Shown here: positions 17,159 through 25,469 of the stretch, one piece after another | Layout: each line of letters starts with the position of its first letter | How positions within the stretch are numbered: the first letter of the stretch is position 1 | Source of the DNA: Candidatus Aquicultor sp. | Lineage (GTDB): Bacteria > Actinomycetota > Aquicultoria > Aquicultorales > Aquicultoraceae | Assembly: GCA_036504445.1 (NCBI GenBank) | Contig: DASXVE010000034.1 | Location: 1 to 64,000, forward strand | DNA: 64,000 bases | Direction of reading: 5' to 3' | Made by a program: the position numbers and the translations under genes | Notes under the pieces: model-generated | Database searches by the model: none | The model's input: the letters and a program-made list of their open reading frames with translations, nothing else | What the model was told of the DNA's origin: nothing

Positions 17159-17545
17159 ATGGTAGATAAGATATTCGTGCCGCCGACGCCTGTGCAGCCG
17201 GTTGAGAAAGTAAGACCCGGAAAAACTGCGCAACCTACAACTAAAAAGCCGGACGGCCCATTATTTAAGGATGTCCTGGTGGGGCAAATCGAGGGCGTCA
17301 CGTTCTCAGCCCATGCAAAGGCGCGTCTGGATGCACGAAATATCAAGCTAACCGAATCGCAGCTCGACCGGATTAACTCCGGCGTAGAGAAAGCGGCGAA
17401 GAAGGGTGCCAAAGAATCGCTCGTTCTCGTCGACAATGTGGCTCTTGTGGTGAGCGTAAAGAATAAAACCGTCATTACGGCTGTCGATGATAAAAGCATC
17501 AAAGAGAATGTTTTTACCAACATCGATAGCGCAGTAGTAATGTAA
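17159..17545 (+). CDS. Flagellar operon protein (TIGR02530-type)
   Basis: The 128-residue protein matches the small 'flagellar operon protein' family found between flgD and flgE in Firmicutes: FSAHAKARLDARNIKLTESQ, then a helix with INSGVEKAAKKGAKESLVLV and a C-terminal strand pair VALVVSVKNKTVITAVDD. Its molecular role is not established; a chaperone or hook-assembly function is often assumed from position. It has a strong ribosome site (AAAGGAGGGAAACA) and sits right behind the consensus sigma-28 promoter. Confidence 0.85.
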   Translation: MVDKIFVPPTPVQPVEKVRPGKTAQPTTKKPDGPLFKDVLVGQIEGVTFSAHAKARLDARNIKLTESQLDRINSGVEKAAKKGAKESLVLVDNVALVVSVKNKTVITAVDDKSIKENVFTNIDSAVVM

Positions 17546-17554
17546 GACGCTTTT

Positions 17555-17620
17555 GAACTGGACCTCTCTGAGGAAGTTCATGAGTTGCCGATCGACTGAA
17601 GCAACTTGGGCGACCAGTTC
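17555..17620 (+). promoter_or_regulatory. Predicted three-way-junction RNA in the flgE leader
   Basis: A closing stem GAACTGG (17555-17561) with CCAGTTC (17614-17620) encloses two hairpins: CCTC-tct-GAGG (17563-17573) and AGTTGC-N12-GCAACT (17583-17606). It lies in the gap between the flagellar operon protein and flgE, 50 nt before the flgE start. No T-run follows. The identity is unknown and it matches no riboswitch consensus that I recognise. Confidence 0.4.
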
Positions 17621-17667
17621 ACCACACGCCAAAAAACCATGTAAACATTTAGGGAGGTCGATGCGCT

Positions 17668-18966
17668 ATGATGCGCTCAATGTTTAGTGCCGTCTCGGGT
17701 CTTCGAAATCACCAGACCCGGATGGACGTAATCGGCAATAATATTGCCAACGTAAACACCGTCGGCTTTAAAGGAAGCCGCGTCACGTTTCAAGATCAGG
17801 TCTACGAGTTAATGCGCTCCGCCAGCGCCCCGTCAAACGGTCTTGGCGGTTCAAACCCGCAAGAAGCCGGTCTCGGTATGATGGTCCGCTCGGTTGACAC
17901 GCTTATGACCCAGGGGTCACTCGAGACTACCGGTAAATCGAGCGACGTCGCCATTCAGGGAGAGGGCTTTTTCGCCCTGGACACCGGGCAAGGCAAGGTA
18001 TATACTCGTGTCGGCGCGTTTGATGTCAACCTGCAGAAAGACCTGGTGGACCCGGCAACCGGCTACTATGTCATGGGTTGGTTGAACAATAACAATCCGG
18101 CGAAGCCGGATACCATCGATGCCAGCATGACCCCGACGCACATTAGTATCCCGATGGGTCAGTTAATGCTCGCAAAATCGACGACGAACGTTGCCTTTAC
18201 CGGCAACCTCGACGCAAGCTCGGCGGTTGGCACAACCGCAAGCGCAACCGCGCAGATTTTCGACTCGCAAGGTAAAGCATGCCCGCTTTCGTTTTTGTTC
18301 ACGAAAACAGCGGCGAATACATGGACGTACGCAATAACCCCGGTCGCGCCGGCAGCAGTCGTATCCGGCGGTGCCGGCACACTTCACTTTAACGTCGACG
18401 GCTCGTTTGACACAACCGCATTATCAACCGTACCGGCGCTCACCATCAACCCGGGAAGCGGCGCGAGCAACATTGTTGTACCGGCGCCTATATACACGCA
18501 GGCAAACCCGGGTGGTATGGATTTCACTAAAGCAATCCAATTCGCATCGGGGAGTACGTCGGGGGCAAAATCCGACATCAAAGCCCAGTACCAGGACGGT
18601 TTCCCGATGGGCGCGCTCGAGAACTTCTCGATCAGTGTCGACGGCACTGTTACCGGCACGTTTACCAACGGTATGAACAAGCAACTCGGCCGTATCGCCC
18701 TCGCCGTCTTCGCCAACCCGGCCGGTTTGATGCATACCGGTGGCACGATGTTCAGGCAATCGAACAACTCCGGTGAGATTCATTACAGCGCGCCTACAAC
18801 GGCTGCCACCGGATCGCTTGTATCCGGCGCGCTCGAGATGGCAAACGTCGATCTTTCGCGCGAATTTACCAGTATGATCATTACACAGCGCGGCTTCCAG
18901 GCGAATTCACGAATCATCACAACATCCGACGAAATGCTGCAGGAGCTTGTAAACCTTAAGCGATAA
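17668..18966 (+). CDS. flgE: Flagellar hook protein FlgE
   Basis: FlgE is the main subunit of the curved hook that joins basal body and filament. The 432-residue protein has the N-terminal helix and loop SAVSGLRNHQTRMDVIGNNI-ANVNTVGFK, a variable surface-exposed middle, and the C-terminal helix VDLSREFTSMIITQRGFQAN followed by ITTSDEMLQELVNLKR. ATG 17668 follows GGGAGG. A second ATG follows directly at 17671. A strong terminator closes the transcript. Confidence 0.96.
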   Translation: MMRSMFSAVSGLRNHQTRMDVIGNNIANVNTVGFKGSRVTFQDQVYELMRSASAPSNGLGGSNPQEAGLGMMVRSVDTLMTQGSLETTGKSSDVAIQGEGFFALDTGQGKVYTRVGAFDVNLQKDLVDPATGYYVMGWLNNNNPAKPDTIDASMTPTHISIPMGQLMLAKSTTNVAFTGNLDASSAVGTTASATAQIFDSQGKACPLSFLFTKTAANTWTYAITPVAPAAVVSGGAGTLHFNVDGSFDTTALSTVPALTINPGSGASNIVVPAPIYTQANPGGMDFTKAIQFASGSTSGAKSDIKAQYQDGFPMGALENFSISVDGTVTGTFTNGMNKQLGRIALAVFANPAGLMHTGGTMFRQSNNSGEIHYSAPTTAATGSLVSGALEMANVDLSREFTSMIITQRGFQANSRIITTSDEMLQELVNLKR

Positions 18967-19006
18967 GTCGCGTAAGTAAAGCATAATCAGCTTATACGAG
19001 AAGATG

Positions 19007-19043
19007 AGCTACGGGGCATGCAAGTGCCCCGTAGCTGCTTTTA
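19007..19043 (+). terminator. Strong terminator after flgE
   Basis: The perfect 11-bp GC-rich stem AGCTACGGGGC (19007-19017) pairs with GCCCCGTAGCT (19026-19036) around an 8-nt loop, followed by GCTTTTA. It ends the long flagellar operon that starts at flgB. Confidence 0.85.
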
Positions 19044-19054
19044 CCATTTATTAC

Positions 19055-19082
19055 TAAGGTCAGAGGGGGTTCCTGCCGATAA
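19055..19082 (+). promoter_or_regulatory. Candidate sigma-28 promoter before flbD
   Basis: TAAG (19055-19058), a 16-bp spacer and GCCGATAA (19075-19082) closely match the flagellar sigma consensus. It lies directly after the flgE terminator and would drive flbD-fliL-fliM-fliY. Confidence 0.6.
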
Positions 19083-19147
19083 AAATAACGTGGCATAAGT
19101 CACAGGTAGCAATTTTGTAGATATATCTATAGTTTTAGGAGCACATT

Positions 19148-19381
19148 GTGGTAAAGCTTACTCGGCTAGATGGTAGCGAATTCACAATTAACGCAAGTTT
19201 AATCGAAGTTGTTGAGGCAAAGCCCGATACAGTGGTAACCCTCATAAACAACAAGCGCTATATGGTTAAAGAAACGCCCGAAGAGATTGCCGAGTTGATT
19301 AGCGAATTCTACCGGACTTCCGGGGGATTGCGGCTCGTGGTCTACGAGGATCATTGCTACCATAATGAGGAAAGCGCATAG
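19148..19381 (+). CDS. flbD: FlbD/SwrD family flagellar protein
   Basis: The 77-residue protein matches the small FlbD family placed after flgE: it begins VKLTRLDGSEFTINASLIEV and contains DTVVTLINNKRYMVKETPEE. In Bacillus the homologue SwrD increases motor power by supporting stator function. The start is GTG 19148 with TAGGAG upstream. This family is distinct from the Caulobacter FlbD response regulator. Confidence 0.88.
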   Translation: MVKLTRLDGSEFTINASLIEVVEAKPDTVVTLINNKRYMVKETPEEIAELISEFYRTSGGLRLVVYEDHCYHNEESA

Positions 19382-19498
19382 CAATTAAATTATCCGCACT
19401 AAATATCCCGTACTTCAACGCAGCTTACGTTTTATCACCAATCGCATTATGCAAACAACCGTATGCTAGCAAGTCTATCGAGTGTTTAGGTGATGTGA

Positions 19499-20020
19499 AT
19501 GGCAGAATCAGAAAATACTAAGGTAAACGAAGAACAAGCTCCTCAACAGCCGCAAGAGGGCGTAGAGAAACAGAAACTCGGTTTCTTCAAATTCAAGATA
19601 CCGCTGCTTATTGTGCTCGTTGTTATACTTGCGATAAGCACGGCCCTCGTAATCACCAAGGTTACGCAGAGCAGTGCCGCAACAAAACAAGAGGAAACCA
19701 AAGCGGCAGAAAAGAAAGCCGGGACGTTTATTACGCTTGACTCCTTTACCGTTAATCTTACAGGCGGAGCCAACTACCTGCAGATTGCGATCGCTTTTGA
19801 GATCGAAGCCGGAAAGAAAGAACTCGAGACCGAAATCACGGATAGGAAACCTCAAATCAACGATACGATCATAACAATCATCGGTTCTAAGTCGATTGAG
19901 GACATATCCGGGCAGCAAGGACGAGAAAAGCTTAAGGTTGAGATTAAAAAGGCGGTAGATTCTCTACTTAGCTATGGTAAAATTGAACGTGTCTACTTTA
20001 CAACGTTCATTATGCAGTAA
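19499..20020 (+). CDS. fliL: Flagellar basal body-associated protein FliL
   Basis: FliL is a single-pass membrane protein around the stator that supports torque and swarming. The 173-residue product has a charged cytoplasmic N-terminus, one membrane helix at about 33-55 (IPLLIVLVVILAISTALVIT) and a periplasm-side domain with FITLDSFTVNLTGGANYLQI and a C-terminal VYFTTFIMQ, typical of FliL. ATG 19499 has TTAGGTGATG upstream. Confidence 0.93.
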   Translation: MAESENTKVNEEQAPQQPQEGVEKQKLGFFKFKIPLLIVLVVILAISTALVITKVTQSSAATKQEETKAAEKKAGTFITLDSFTVNLTGGANYLQIAIAFEIEAGKKELETEITDRKPQINDTIITIIGSKSIEDISGQQGREKLKVEIKKAVDSLLSYGKIERVYFTTFIMQ

Positions 20021-20052
20021 CAGATATACTATAGCTACAGTAGGAGATAACC

Positions 20053-21051
20053 ATGGCCGGGACGCTAACGCAAGACGAGATTAACGCCCTCTTGACGTCA
20101 GCCTCATCTGGGGTAAGTTTAGAGACCCTTGAGGATGAGCAGCCCTCCATGATTGTAGCCGGGGGGCCTAGGCACGTTCGTATCTACAATTTTAGGCACC
20201 CCGATAAATTCTCGAAAAGTCACTTGAGCACCATGGAGCTCATCTACGAAGGCTTTTCACGTCACCTTAAAACCGCCCTGTTTGTCTATGTTCGCCAGAG
20301 CATTAACTTTAGTTTAGCTTCGGTCGAGCAGCAATCATTTGGTGAATACGTGGAATCACTGCCGACTCCAAGCGCGCTTATTACCTTCAAAATGAAGAGC
20401 CTGCCCGGTAGTGCCGTGCTCGAGATAAGCCCCGAACTTACGTTTCTCATACTCGATAGATTGCTTGGTGGCATGGGCGATCAGCCCACAAAAGTTCGCG
20501 ATCTTACCGAAATCGAAACGGTAATTATTCGTAAGGTTGCCGACAGGATACTGTTTGCATTTCGTCAGGCGTGGTCTGAGATTTTCGATATTGAACCGGA
20601 AATTGAGTCTTTGGAGACAAACCCACAGTTGTTGCAGGTTGTGCCGCCAAATGAAATTGTGGCGATCGCAACGCTTGAGGTTAGGATCGGTGAGTCGACC
20701 GGTGCTATGAGCGTCTGCCTGCCATATCTTACGCTTGAAAGCATCATGCCGAAACTCTCAAGGCAGGTCTGGTTTTCAGCGAAATTTGAACAAAGAGAAT
20801 CCGACGGCAAGGGAAATCGCAATATTAGAGAGAATATCAGCTGTGTAAACTTACCCGTATCGGTTCAGCTCGGCCAGACAAAAATCAGTATTAACGATTT
20901 GCTCGGCCTTAAACCGGGGGATTCCGTGCAAATCGATACGTCGGCAAATCACGATGTACAGGTGTTAGTAAACGGAAAGCTTAAGTTCTACGCACAACCG
21001 GGGGTTATCGGAAAAAGATTGGCAGTTAGGGCCACAAGGGTAGTCAGTTAA
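20053..21051 (+). CDS. fliM: Flagellar motor switch protein FliM
   Basis: FliM is the C-ring protein that binds phosphorylated CheY. The 332-residue protein starts with the CheY-binding peptide GTLTQDEINALLTSASSG, followed by the CheC-like middle domain (YNFRHPDKFSKSHLSTMELI, then LGGMGDQPTKVRDLTEIETV) and a C-terminal SpoA domain (VQLGQTKISINDLLGLKPGD). The intact N-terminal peptide suggests normal chemotactic switching. Confidence 0.96.
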   Translation: MAGTLTQDEINALLTSASSGVSLETLEDEQPSMIVAGGPRHVRIYNFRHPDKFSKSHLSTMELIYEGFSRHLKTALFVYVRQSINFSLASVEQQSFGEYVESLPTPSALITFKMKSLPGSAVLEISPELTFLILDRLLGGMGDQPTKVRDLTEIETVIIRKVADRILFAFRQAWSEIFDIEPEIESLETNPQLLQVVPPNEIVAIATLEVRIGESTGAMSVCLPYLTLESIMPKLSRQVWFSAKFEQRESDGKGNRNIRENISCVNLPVSVQLGQTKISINDLLGLKPGDSVQIDTSANHDVQVLVNGKLKFYAQPGVIGKRLAVRATRVVS

Positions 21052-21062
21052 GGAGTCGTACT

Positions 21063-22157
21063 ATGCCACGAAAAAAAGCAGAACCAGCTGTTGAAGATGT
21101 ACCGCAAGCAGGGTTAGAACTCACGGATATAGAAAAGAGCGCTATCGGTGAGATCTGTGATCTTATCACGTCGTCGGTCTTGCAAATGTTTAGCGAAAAA
21201 CTGGACGCTCCTGTTAGTATGGGTGTTTCAGAGGTGGAAGTGGTCGGCCTCGGATCGCTTCCAACCAAAATTGAAACACCGGCTCTACTAGTACAACTTA
21301 ACTGTGCATCGGCGCTACAGGGTCAATTCTTTCTTTTTATTAGCGGTAATGGGTTGCCCGTGATATTCGACCTTGCTGTGCCGGAAGAAGCCAAAGCAGT
21401 CGGTGCGGATGATGAGGTAATTCTCGAAAACCTTCGGAATATGATTAATGGCGCGGTTGCCCAGGCAATGACAGCGTTTGCTGAGAGCATGGGGCATCAA
21501 ATTGACTGTTCCACGGTCGATACAATCGTGTTACAAGATGAATCCGGGTTCTCCAGCGTAGGGTTTTTGTATCCTGAGGGTAATTTGCTTAGCGTTGCGA
21601 CGACTCTCACGCTGCCGGAAAGCACAGTAAACACAGGTTACCTGTTGCCGGTTAGCCTCAGCAGCCAGATCATAGAGCTTCTCCTTAACGAACAGACACC
21701 GGCCGTAAGTGAAGTTGCTGAGAGCATGCCGCTTGAAGAGGCTATGTCGTTAGCCATGGCAGACAATGAACCGGCTGCACCTCTTGATATACCTCAGGAT
21801 ATGTATGTGCCTCCAATCTCAGCCCCAGCCCCGGATATGCAGATGGCAACATTTGGCGCCATACTGGAATCACCAGGGACCAGAACAATCGGCGGCACAA
21901 ACAACAATATCTCGTTGCTGCTCGATGTCATGCTCGACGCATCTATCGAACTTGGCAAGACCACGATGACAATTGAAGAGATTTTGCGGCTTGGCAAGGG
22001 ATCGGTTATAGAGCTCGACAAGCTTGCATCCGAGCCGGTTGAATTTTTGGTAAATGGGAAGGTCATCGCACGCGGCGAGGTTGTCGTTATCGACGACAAC
22101 TTCGGTATTAGAATTACAGAAATTCTGAGTCCACGGGAACGACTCGAGAATTTATAG
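21063..22157 (+). CDS. fliY: Flagellar switch protein FliY/FliN with CheC-like domain
   Basis: The 364-residue protein combines a CheC/FliY-like domain (about 18-210) with a C-terminal FliN/SpoA domain (about 278-360: ISLLLDVMLDASIELGKTTM and VIARGEVVVIDDNFGIRITE). In FliY the CheC domain dephosphorylates CheY-P using paired ExxN motifs. Here the first site reads EICD and the second NLRN at the corresponding helices, so both appear degenerate and phosphatase activity is doubtful. Structural C-ring function should be kept. fliO-fliP-fliQ-fliR-flhB-flhA, which often follow, are absent from the window. Confidence 0.9.
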   Translation: MPRKKAEPAVEDVPQAGLELTDIEKSAIGEICDLITSSVLQMFSEKLDAPVSMGVSEVEVVGLGSLPTKIETPALLVQLNCASALQGQFFLFISGNGLPVIFDLAVPEEAKAVGADDEVILENLRNMINGAVAQAMTAFAESMGHQIDCSTVDTIVLQDESGFSSVGFLYPEGNLLSVATTLTLPESTVNTGYLLPVSLSSQIIELLLNEQTPAVSEVAESMPLEEAMSLAMADNEPAAPLDIPQDMYVPPISAPAPDMQMATFGAILESPGTRTIGGTNNNISLLLDVMLDASIELGKTTMTIEEILRLGKGSVIELDKLASEPVEFLVNGKVIARGEVVVIDDNFGIRITEILSPRERLENL

Positions 22158-22196
22158 GGGCCTGAGGGCTTCGTCCACATAAAGTGCGCTCTTCAG

Positions 22197-22224
22197 CTTT
22201 CAATGCAGATGCCGATATTGAAAG
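22197..22224. repeat. Inverted repeat after fliY
   Basis: CTTTCAAT (22197-22204) and ATTGAAAG (22217-22224) form an 8-bp stem with a 12-nt loop. No T-run follows on either strand, so it may be a weak terminator or an operator. The rest of 22158-22458 holds a pyrimidine-rich tract (about 22250-22325) and no supported gene. Confidence 0.4.
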
Positions 22225-22458
22225 TGAGGAAGGGCTCCATCTCTCATCTCTAAGCTCTCCTTCAGGGTTTCCGGTTTGTTCTGCTGCCGAGCTCTTCCTC
22301 CCCCCTTTTTAGTCTCTCGCACTCTCTTAAGGATAATTTCTTCATTGACTAAGGGCATGACATTAATTAAAATTAGGATTAAGGTAATTAGTAACAATAA
22401 TTTCAAACTATGGTAGTGTGCAGTCGCTACTCAGGTTTTTAGGTTGATAAGGGATAGC

Positions 22459-22569
22459 ATGAGTAGTAGGATAAAAAACTTGATGATTATATTGAGTATC
22501 ATAGTGTTAATCGTTCTCGTGTCGGTCGCTGCGGTCTTAGTAGAACATAGCGTAAATCTTAGCCTCTAG
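22459..22569 (+). CDS. 36-residue single-pass membrane microprotein
   Basis: ATG 22459 is preceded by AAGGGATAGC. The frame encodes a short basic N-terminus (MSSRIKN), a hydrophobic stretch from about residue 8 to 28 (LMIILSIIVLIVLVSVAAVL) and a short polar tail before TAG. It lies where fliO, also a single-pass protein, usually sits after the FliN-type gene, but it is far shorter than FliO. It could be a fliO remnant, a true microprotein, or a chance ORF. No function can be given. Confidence 0.4.
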   Translation: MSSRIKNLMIILSIIVLIVLVSVAAVLVEHSVNLSL

Positions 22570-22746
22570 CCGTTTAATAGCCACCCCATACTAATTTGTA
22601 GCTGCCTCATTAAATGCGAACAACAACTGCAATAAACACTAGACCTCAACAGTGTACACTTCCCTTAGCATTATGTGCGCGCTTGCTTATATAACGGCTG
22701 TTCGACCTATAGATTCGGCGCACTTTGTGTCACTGCCCAGATATCA

Positions 22747-22805
22747 ATAATATGGATAATAATGGTAAGTAATGCTGGCAATAACTCCCATAATATGGTA
22801 AAGTA
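22747..22805. repeat. AT-rich direct repeats upstream of the Cys-rich gene
   Basis: Two copies of ATAATATGG (about 22748 and 22792) lie in an AT-rich stretch ahead of the TTG start at 22856. TATACA-like sequence after the second copy could be a -10 box. Between 22570 and 22855 I see no other gene or structure. Confidence 0.3.
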
Positions 22806-22855
22806 TACATAGCGAGATACTTTTCGTTTACATATCTTGCGGTAGGAGGCGCGAG

Positions 22856-23092
22856 TTGAACGTATATTATCTGAGCGAGAAAAGAAGAAGCAAATGCTCG
22901 GATCTCAAGAAGTGCCCGGCAAGCCACTATCACAGCTGCAGTGCATATAAATGCGGCTTGAACTGCTGGGAAGTAAACAACGTGCCATGCTGCAGGAGAA
23001 ACGATAAGAGCCGCTGTACAGAATGTACGCTATTTGCCGCAAGCACTCAAAAAACCGCATCGCAGGTTTATCCCAATCCTTTGCGGCATTAA
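22856..23092 (+). CDS. Small cysteine-rich protein (CWE...CC.RNDKSRC..C type)
   Basis: The 78-residue product contains nine Cys residues between positions 14 and 60, in an arrangement KKCPASHYHSCSAYKCGLNC-WEVNNVPCCRRNDKSRC-TEC. The CWE...C...K...C..C pattern recurs as a Cys-rich metal-binding or Fe-S-like tail in many anaerobe signalling proteins; this is a family resemblance from memory, with no function established. The start is TTG with a good ribosome site (GTAGGAGG). A hairpin terminator follows at 23170. It stands alone between motility and transport genes. Confidence 0.7.
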   Translation: MNVYYLSEKRRSKCSDLKKCPASHYHSCSAYKCGLNCWEVNNVPCCRRNDKSRCTECTLFAASTQKTASQVYPNPLRH

Positions 23093-23169
23093 CGCTAGAG
23101 AAACGATGGCCGTGAATCTGCCACGACGAAAGGTCATCATAAGCTATACGAAAACATGTGTAGAATTGA

Positions 23170-23212
23170 GGAAGCGCTTTGCGTTATGTGAGAGTGCTTC
23201 CGCTGTTTTTTT
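23170..23212 (+). terminator. Terminator after the Cys-rich gene
   Basis: GGAAGC (23170-23175) pairs with GCTTCC (23195-23200), extended inward by CT/AG after a mismatch. TTTTTTT follows shortly (23206-23212). It lies about 75 bp after the Cys-rich ORF; the rest of 23093-23350 has no supported gene. Confidence 0.65.
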
Positions 23213-23350
23213 GTCATCACGCACCTGCTCCAGTTGCTAAGATAATTGCGTGCGACACGCAAGGCCGCCATCAACAAGTAAGCATGCCGCAATATTTGCG
23301 AAACGCCTGTTGTTCTGCTAGCTTTTTATTAGATACTTTGGGAGGTGTAA

Positions 23351-23992
23351 TTGGAACTTCTGACCATATTTACATCCGCGTTATTCGTTGCTTTTTCAGG
23401 CGCTATGATGCCGGGCCCGCTTCTTACGGTAACCATCAGTGAATCAGTCAAGAAGGGGCAACGCGCGGCGCTATTTTTGATGGTCGGACACTCAATTCTC
23501 GAGCTAGTTCTGGTCATAGGTTTTACCCTGGGTCTCTACACGATCCTCAAGAATCCCACAATTATCAGGGCTATCGGTGTTTTTGGCGGCGGGTTTCTGT
23601 TATGGATGGGATATGGTTTGGTCACCGACAGCTATCGTGGCCGGGTATCTCTTAACCTGCATGATGAGGGTGCGCAGCTTCGACTGGGCCCGCTCGGGCC
23701 AATTTTGCAGGGAATTACCACCAGCGTATCAAACCCCTACTGGATTCTCTGGTGGGCAACCATCGGCGCAGCATATGTACTGGCATCGCTCAAGTATGGA
23801 GCGCTGGGTTTGGGTGGATTCTATGTCGGCCATATCCTCGGTGATTTTATATGGTACGGTCTCATCGCGTACGCTATCGGAACGGGGGCGCGGTTCCTAA
23901 ACGACAAAATCTATCGCGGAATTCTATTCGTCTGCGGCCTTTTCCTCATAGTTATCGCGGTTACCTTTATCATTAACCGGCCGCTATTCTAA
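23351..23992 (+). CDS. LysE/RhtB family amino-acid exporter
   Basis: The 213-residue membrane protein has six hydrophobic segments and LysE-family features: FVAFSGAMMPGPLLTVTISE near the N-terminus (the MMPGP motif) and SVSNPYWILWWATIGAAYVL in the middle. Family members export amino acids or their derivatives with the proton gradient. The start is TTG 23351 directly after GGAGGTGTAA. The substrate cannot be deduced. It stands alone, with no LysG-type regulator beside it. Confidence 0.85.
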   Translation: MELLTIFTSALFVAFSGAMMPGPLLTVTISESVKKGQRAALFLMVGHSILELVLVIGFTLGLYTILKNPTIIRAIGVFGGGFLLWMGYGLVTDSYRGRVSLNLHDEGAQLRLGPLGPILQGITTSVSNPYWILWWATIGAAYVLASLKYGALGLGGFYVGHILGDFIWYGLIAYAIGTGARFLNDKIYRGILFVCGLFLIVIAVTFIINRPLF

Positions 23993-24021
23993 TTAACAGC
24001 GTCATAATTGCCGGTCAATCT

Positions 24022-24050
24022 TTGACTTATAAATTTACTCAGCGTATTAT
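24022..24050 (+). promoter_or_regulatory. Vegetative promoter for the binding-protein gene
   Basis: TTGACT (24022-24027), a 17-bp spacer and TATTAT (24045-24050) form a good sigma-70 type promoter about 90 bp ahead of the GTG start at 24141. Confidence 0.65.
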
Positions 24051-24140
24051 AAATGCGAGTCTGGTAATTCTATCAAGTGTGTAGTAAACCAGATTGTGCA
24101 AACAGGAACATACAGCTTGTGAGCAGGTTTAGGAGGCATT

Positions 24141-25298
24141 GTGTCAAAACGTTTTCTTCCCGTAATTATCGTTATTGCCGCATTGGTAATCGCTGTAACC
24201 GGTTGTTCTGCGCCGCTACCTCGGCAAAATACAGTAGAGCTAAAAACAGTTAAAATCGGGGTAATTCTGCCAATGGCGGGCGAGTTCGGGCAATACGGCC
24301 CGCTGTGTAAGAATGCTATCGATCTAGCGGCCGATCAGATTAATATGAAGGGCGGTGTCCTCGGGGGACGCAGGATAGAGGTGCTTCCCGGCGACGATAC
24401 ATCGAACGGCAATGTGGCGCAGTCTGCAGCCGCTAACTATGCCGTGCAGAAAGTTACCGCAATCGTTGGTCCGTACACGAACGAGTCGGCCATTATGGCG
24501 GGCCCCGTCGCAAATATCAATAAGATACCGATGATGACCATCAGGGCATCGGAACCAAATATTACGCAACTTGGTAATTTCATCTTCAGGGCATGTTTTG
24601 TCGACACATACCAGGGAACGATTCTGGCACGATTTGCCGCACAAGACCTCAAAGCCAAGACAGCGGCGATTATATACGACAAGGCCGACCTAGACGGGAA
24701 AACCTTATCCGAGAACTTTAAGAAAGAGTTTGCAAAGTACGGCGGCAAAGTTTCTTCGATGCAGACGCACGATCATAAGGACACCAAGTTTGATCCGTAC
24801 CTTGAACAAGTCGCTAAGGAAAAACCGGATGTATTGTTTATCCAGGAATTAGAGGACAATGCCGGGGTAATCATGAAAAAAGCCCGCGCGATGGGCATTA
24901 AGAGTATATTCCTCGGTACTAATACGTGGGACAGTCAGAAACTCGAGGAAATTGCCGGAAATGCCGCGGTCGGCACCTTCATGTCGGATCACTTTACTCC
25001 TGAGGATCCTAACAAGCTCGTGCAGGAGTTCTCGAAAGCCTATGAAGGCGATTACGGCGGCAAGCCGGGCCCATCGGCTGCGCTTGCGTACGATGCCGTA
25101 AACCTGATTGTTCAGGCGATTAAGAACGCGAACTCCGACGATCCGATAGCGGTGCGGGATGCGCTTGCAAAAATCAAGAACTACAAGGGCGTAACCGGCA
25201 CATTCACCATCGACACGGACCGGAATCCAATCAAAGGCGGCGTTATCGCTAAAATGGTGGAAGGCGGTCAGGAGTTCTACAAGAGAGTTGAGCCGTAA
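24141..25298 (+). CDS. Branched-chain amino-acid ABC transporter substrate-binding lipoprotein
   Basis: The 385-residue protein starts with a lipoprotein signal (FLPVIIVIAALVIAVTGC, lipobox VTGC with Cys 22) and continues with a type I periplasmic-binding fold of the LivK class: KIGVILPMAGEFGQYGPLCK, a GDDTSNGNVAQSAAANY segment, IVGPYTNESAI, and the C-terminal YDAVNLIVQAIKNANSDDP. No permease or ATPase gene lies next to it, so it is an orphan binding protein that would use a system encoded elsewhere or act as a sensor. The start is GTG with AGGAGG upstream. Confidence 0.9.
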   Translation: MSKRFLPVIIVIAALVIAVTGCSAPLPRQNTVELKTVKIGVILPMAGEFGQYGPLCKNAIDLAADQINMKGGVLGGRRIEVLPGDDTSNGNVAQSAAANYAVQKVTAIVGPYTNESAIMAGPVANINKIPMMTIRASEPNITQLGNFIFRACFVDTYQGTILARFAAQDLKAKTAAIIYDKADLDGKTLSENFKKEFAKYGGKVSSMQTHDHKDTKFDPYLEQVAKEKPDVLFIQELEDNAGVIMKKARAMGIKSIFLGTNTWDSQKLEEIAGNAAVGTFMSDHFTPEDPNKLVQEFSKAYEGDYGGKPGPSAALAYDAVNLIVQAIKNANSDDPIAVRDALAKIKNYKGVTGTFTIDTDRNPIKGGVIAKMVEGGQEFYKRVEP

Positions 25299-25407
25299 GG
25301 CTTATAATAGCTCACATGCCAGAATGCCATGTGGCTGACAAGAAGCGCTGATGTTTTGTTCGCGCTAAGCAGCCTCCCCGTGGGTATATTAGTTGGATAG
25401 AATCAAC

Positions 25408-25450
25408 GCCAGTAGTCGATTTCATAAATATCGGCTACTGGCTTCTATGT
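25408..25450 (+). terminator. Hairpin between the binding protein and tilS
   Basis: GCCAGTAG (25408-25415) pairs with CTACTGGC (25435-25442), and CGAT/ATCG extends the stem after one mismatch. TTCTATGTT follows. It is probably the terminator of the upstream gene or a leader hairpin of tilS. A weaker hairpin CACATG...CATGTG lies at 25313-25333. Confidence 0.55.
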
Positions 25451-25469
25451 TCCATGTTGAGGAGTTAGG

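Noticed and set aside
22200-22406. Minus-strand 68-codon ORF with a hydrophobic start after fliY
   Set aside because: It needs a TTG start with no ribosome site and lies over a low-complexity pyrimidine tract.
23179-23442. Plus-strand ORF before and into the lysE gene
   Set aside because: It overlaps a terminator and the strongly supported LysE reading frame; no family resemblance.
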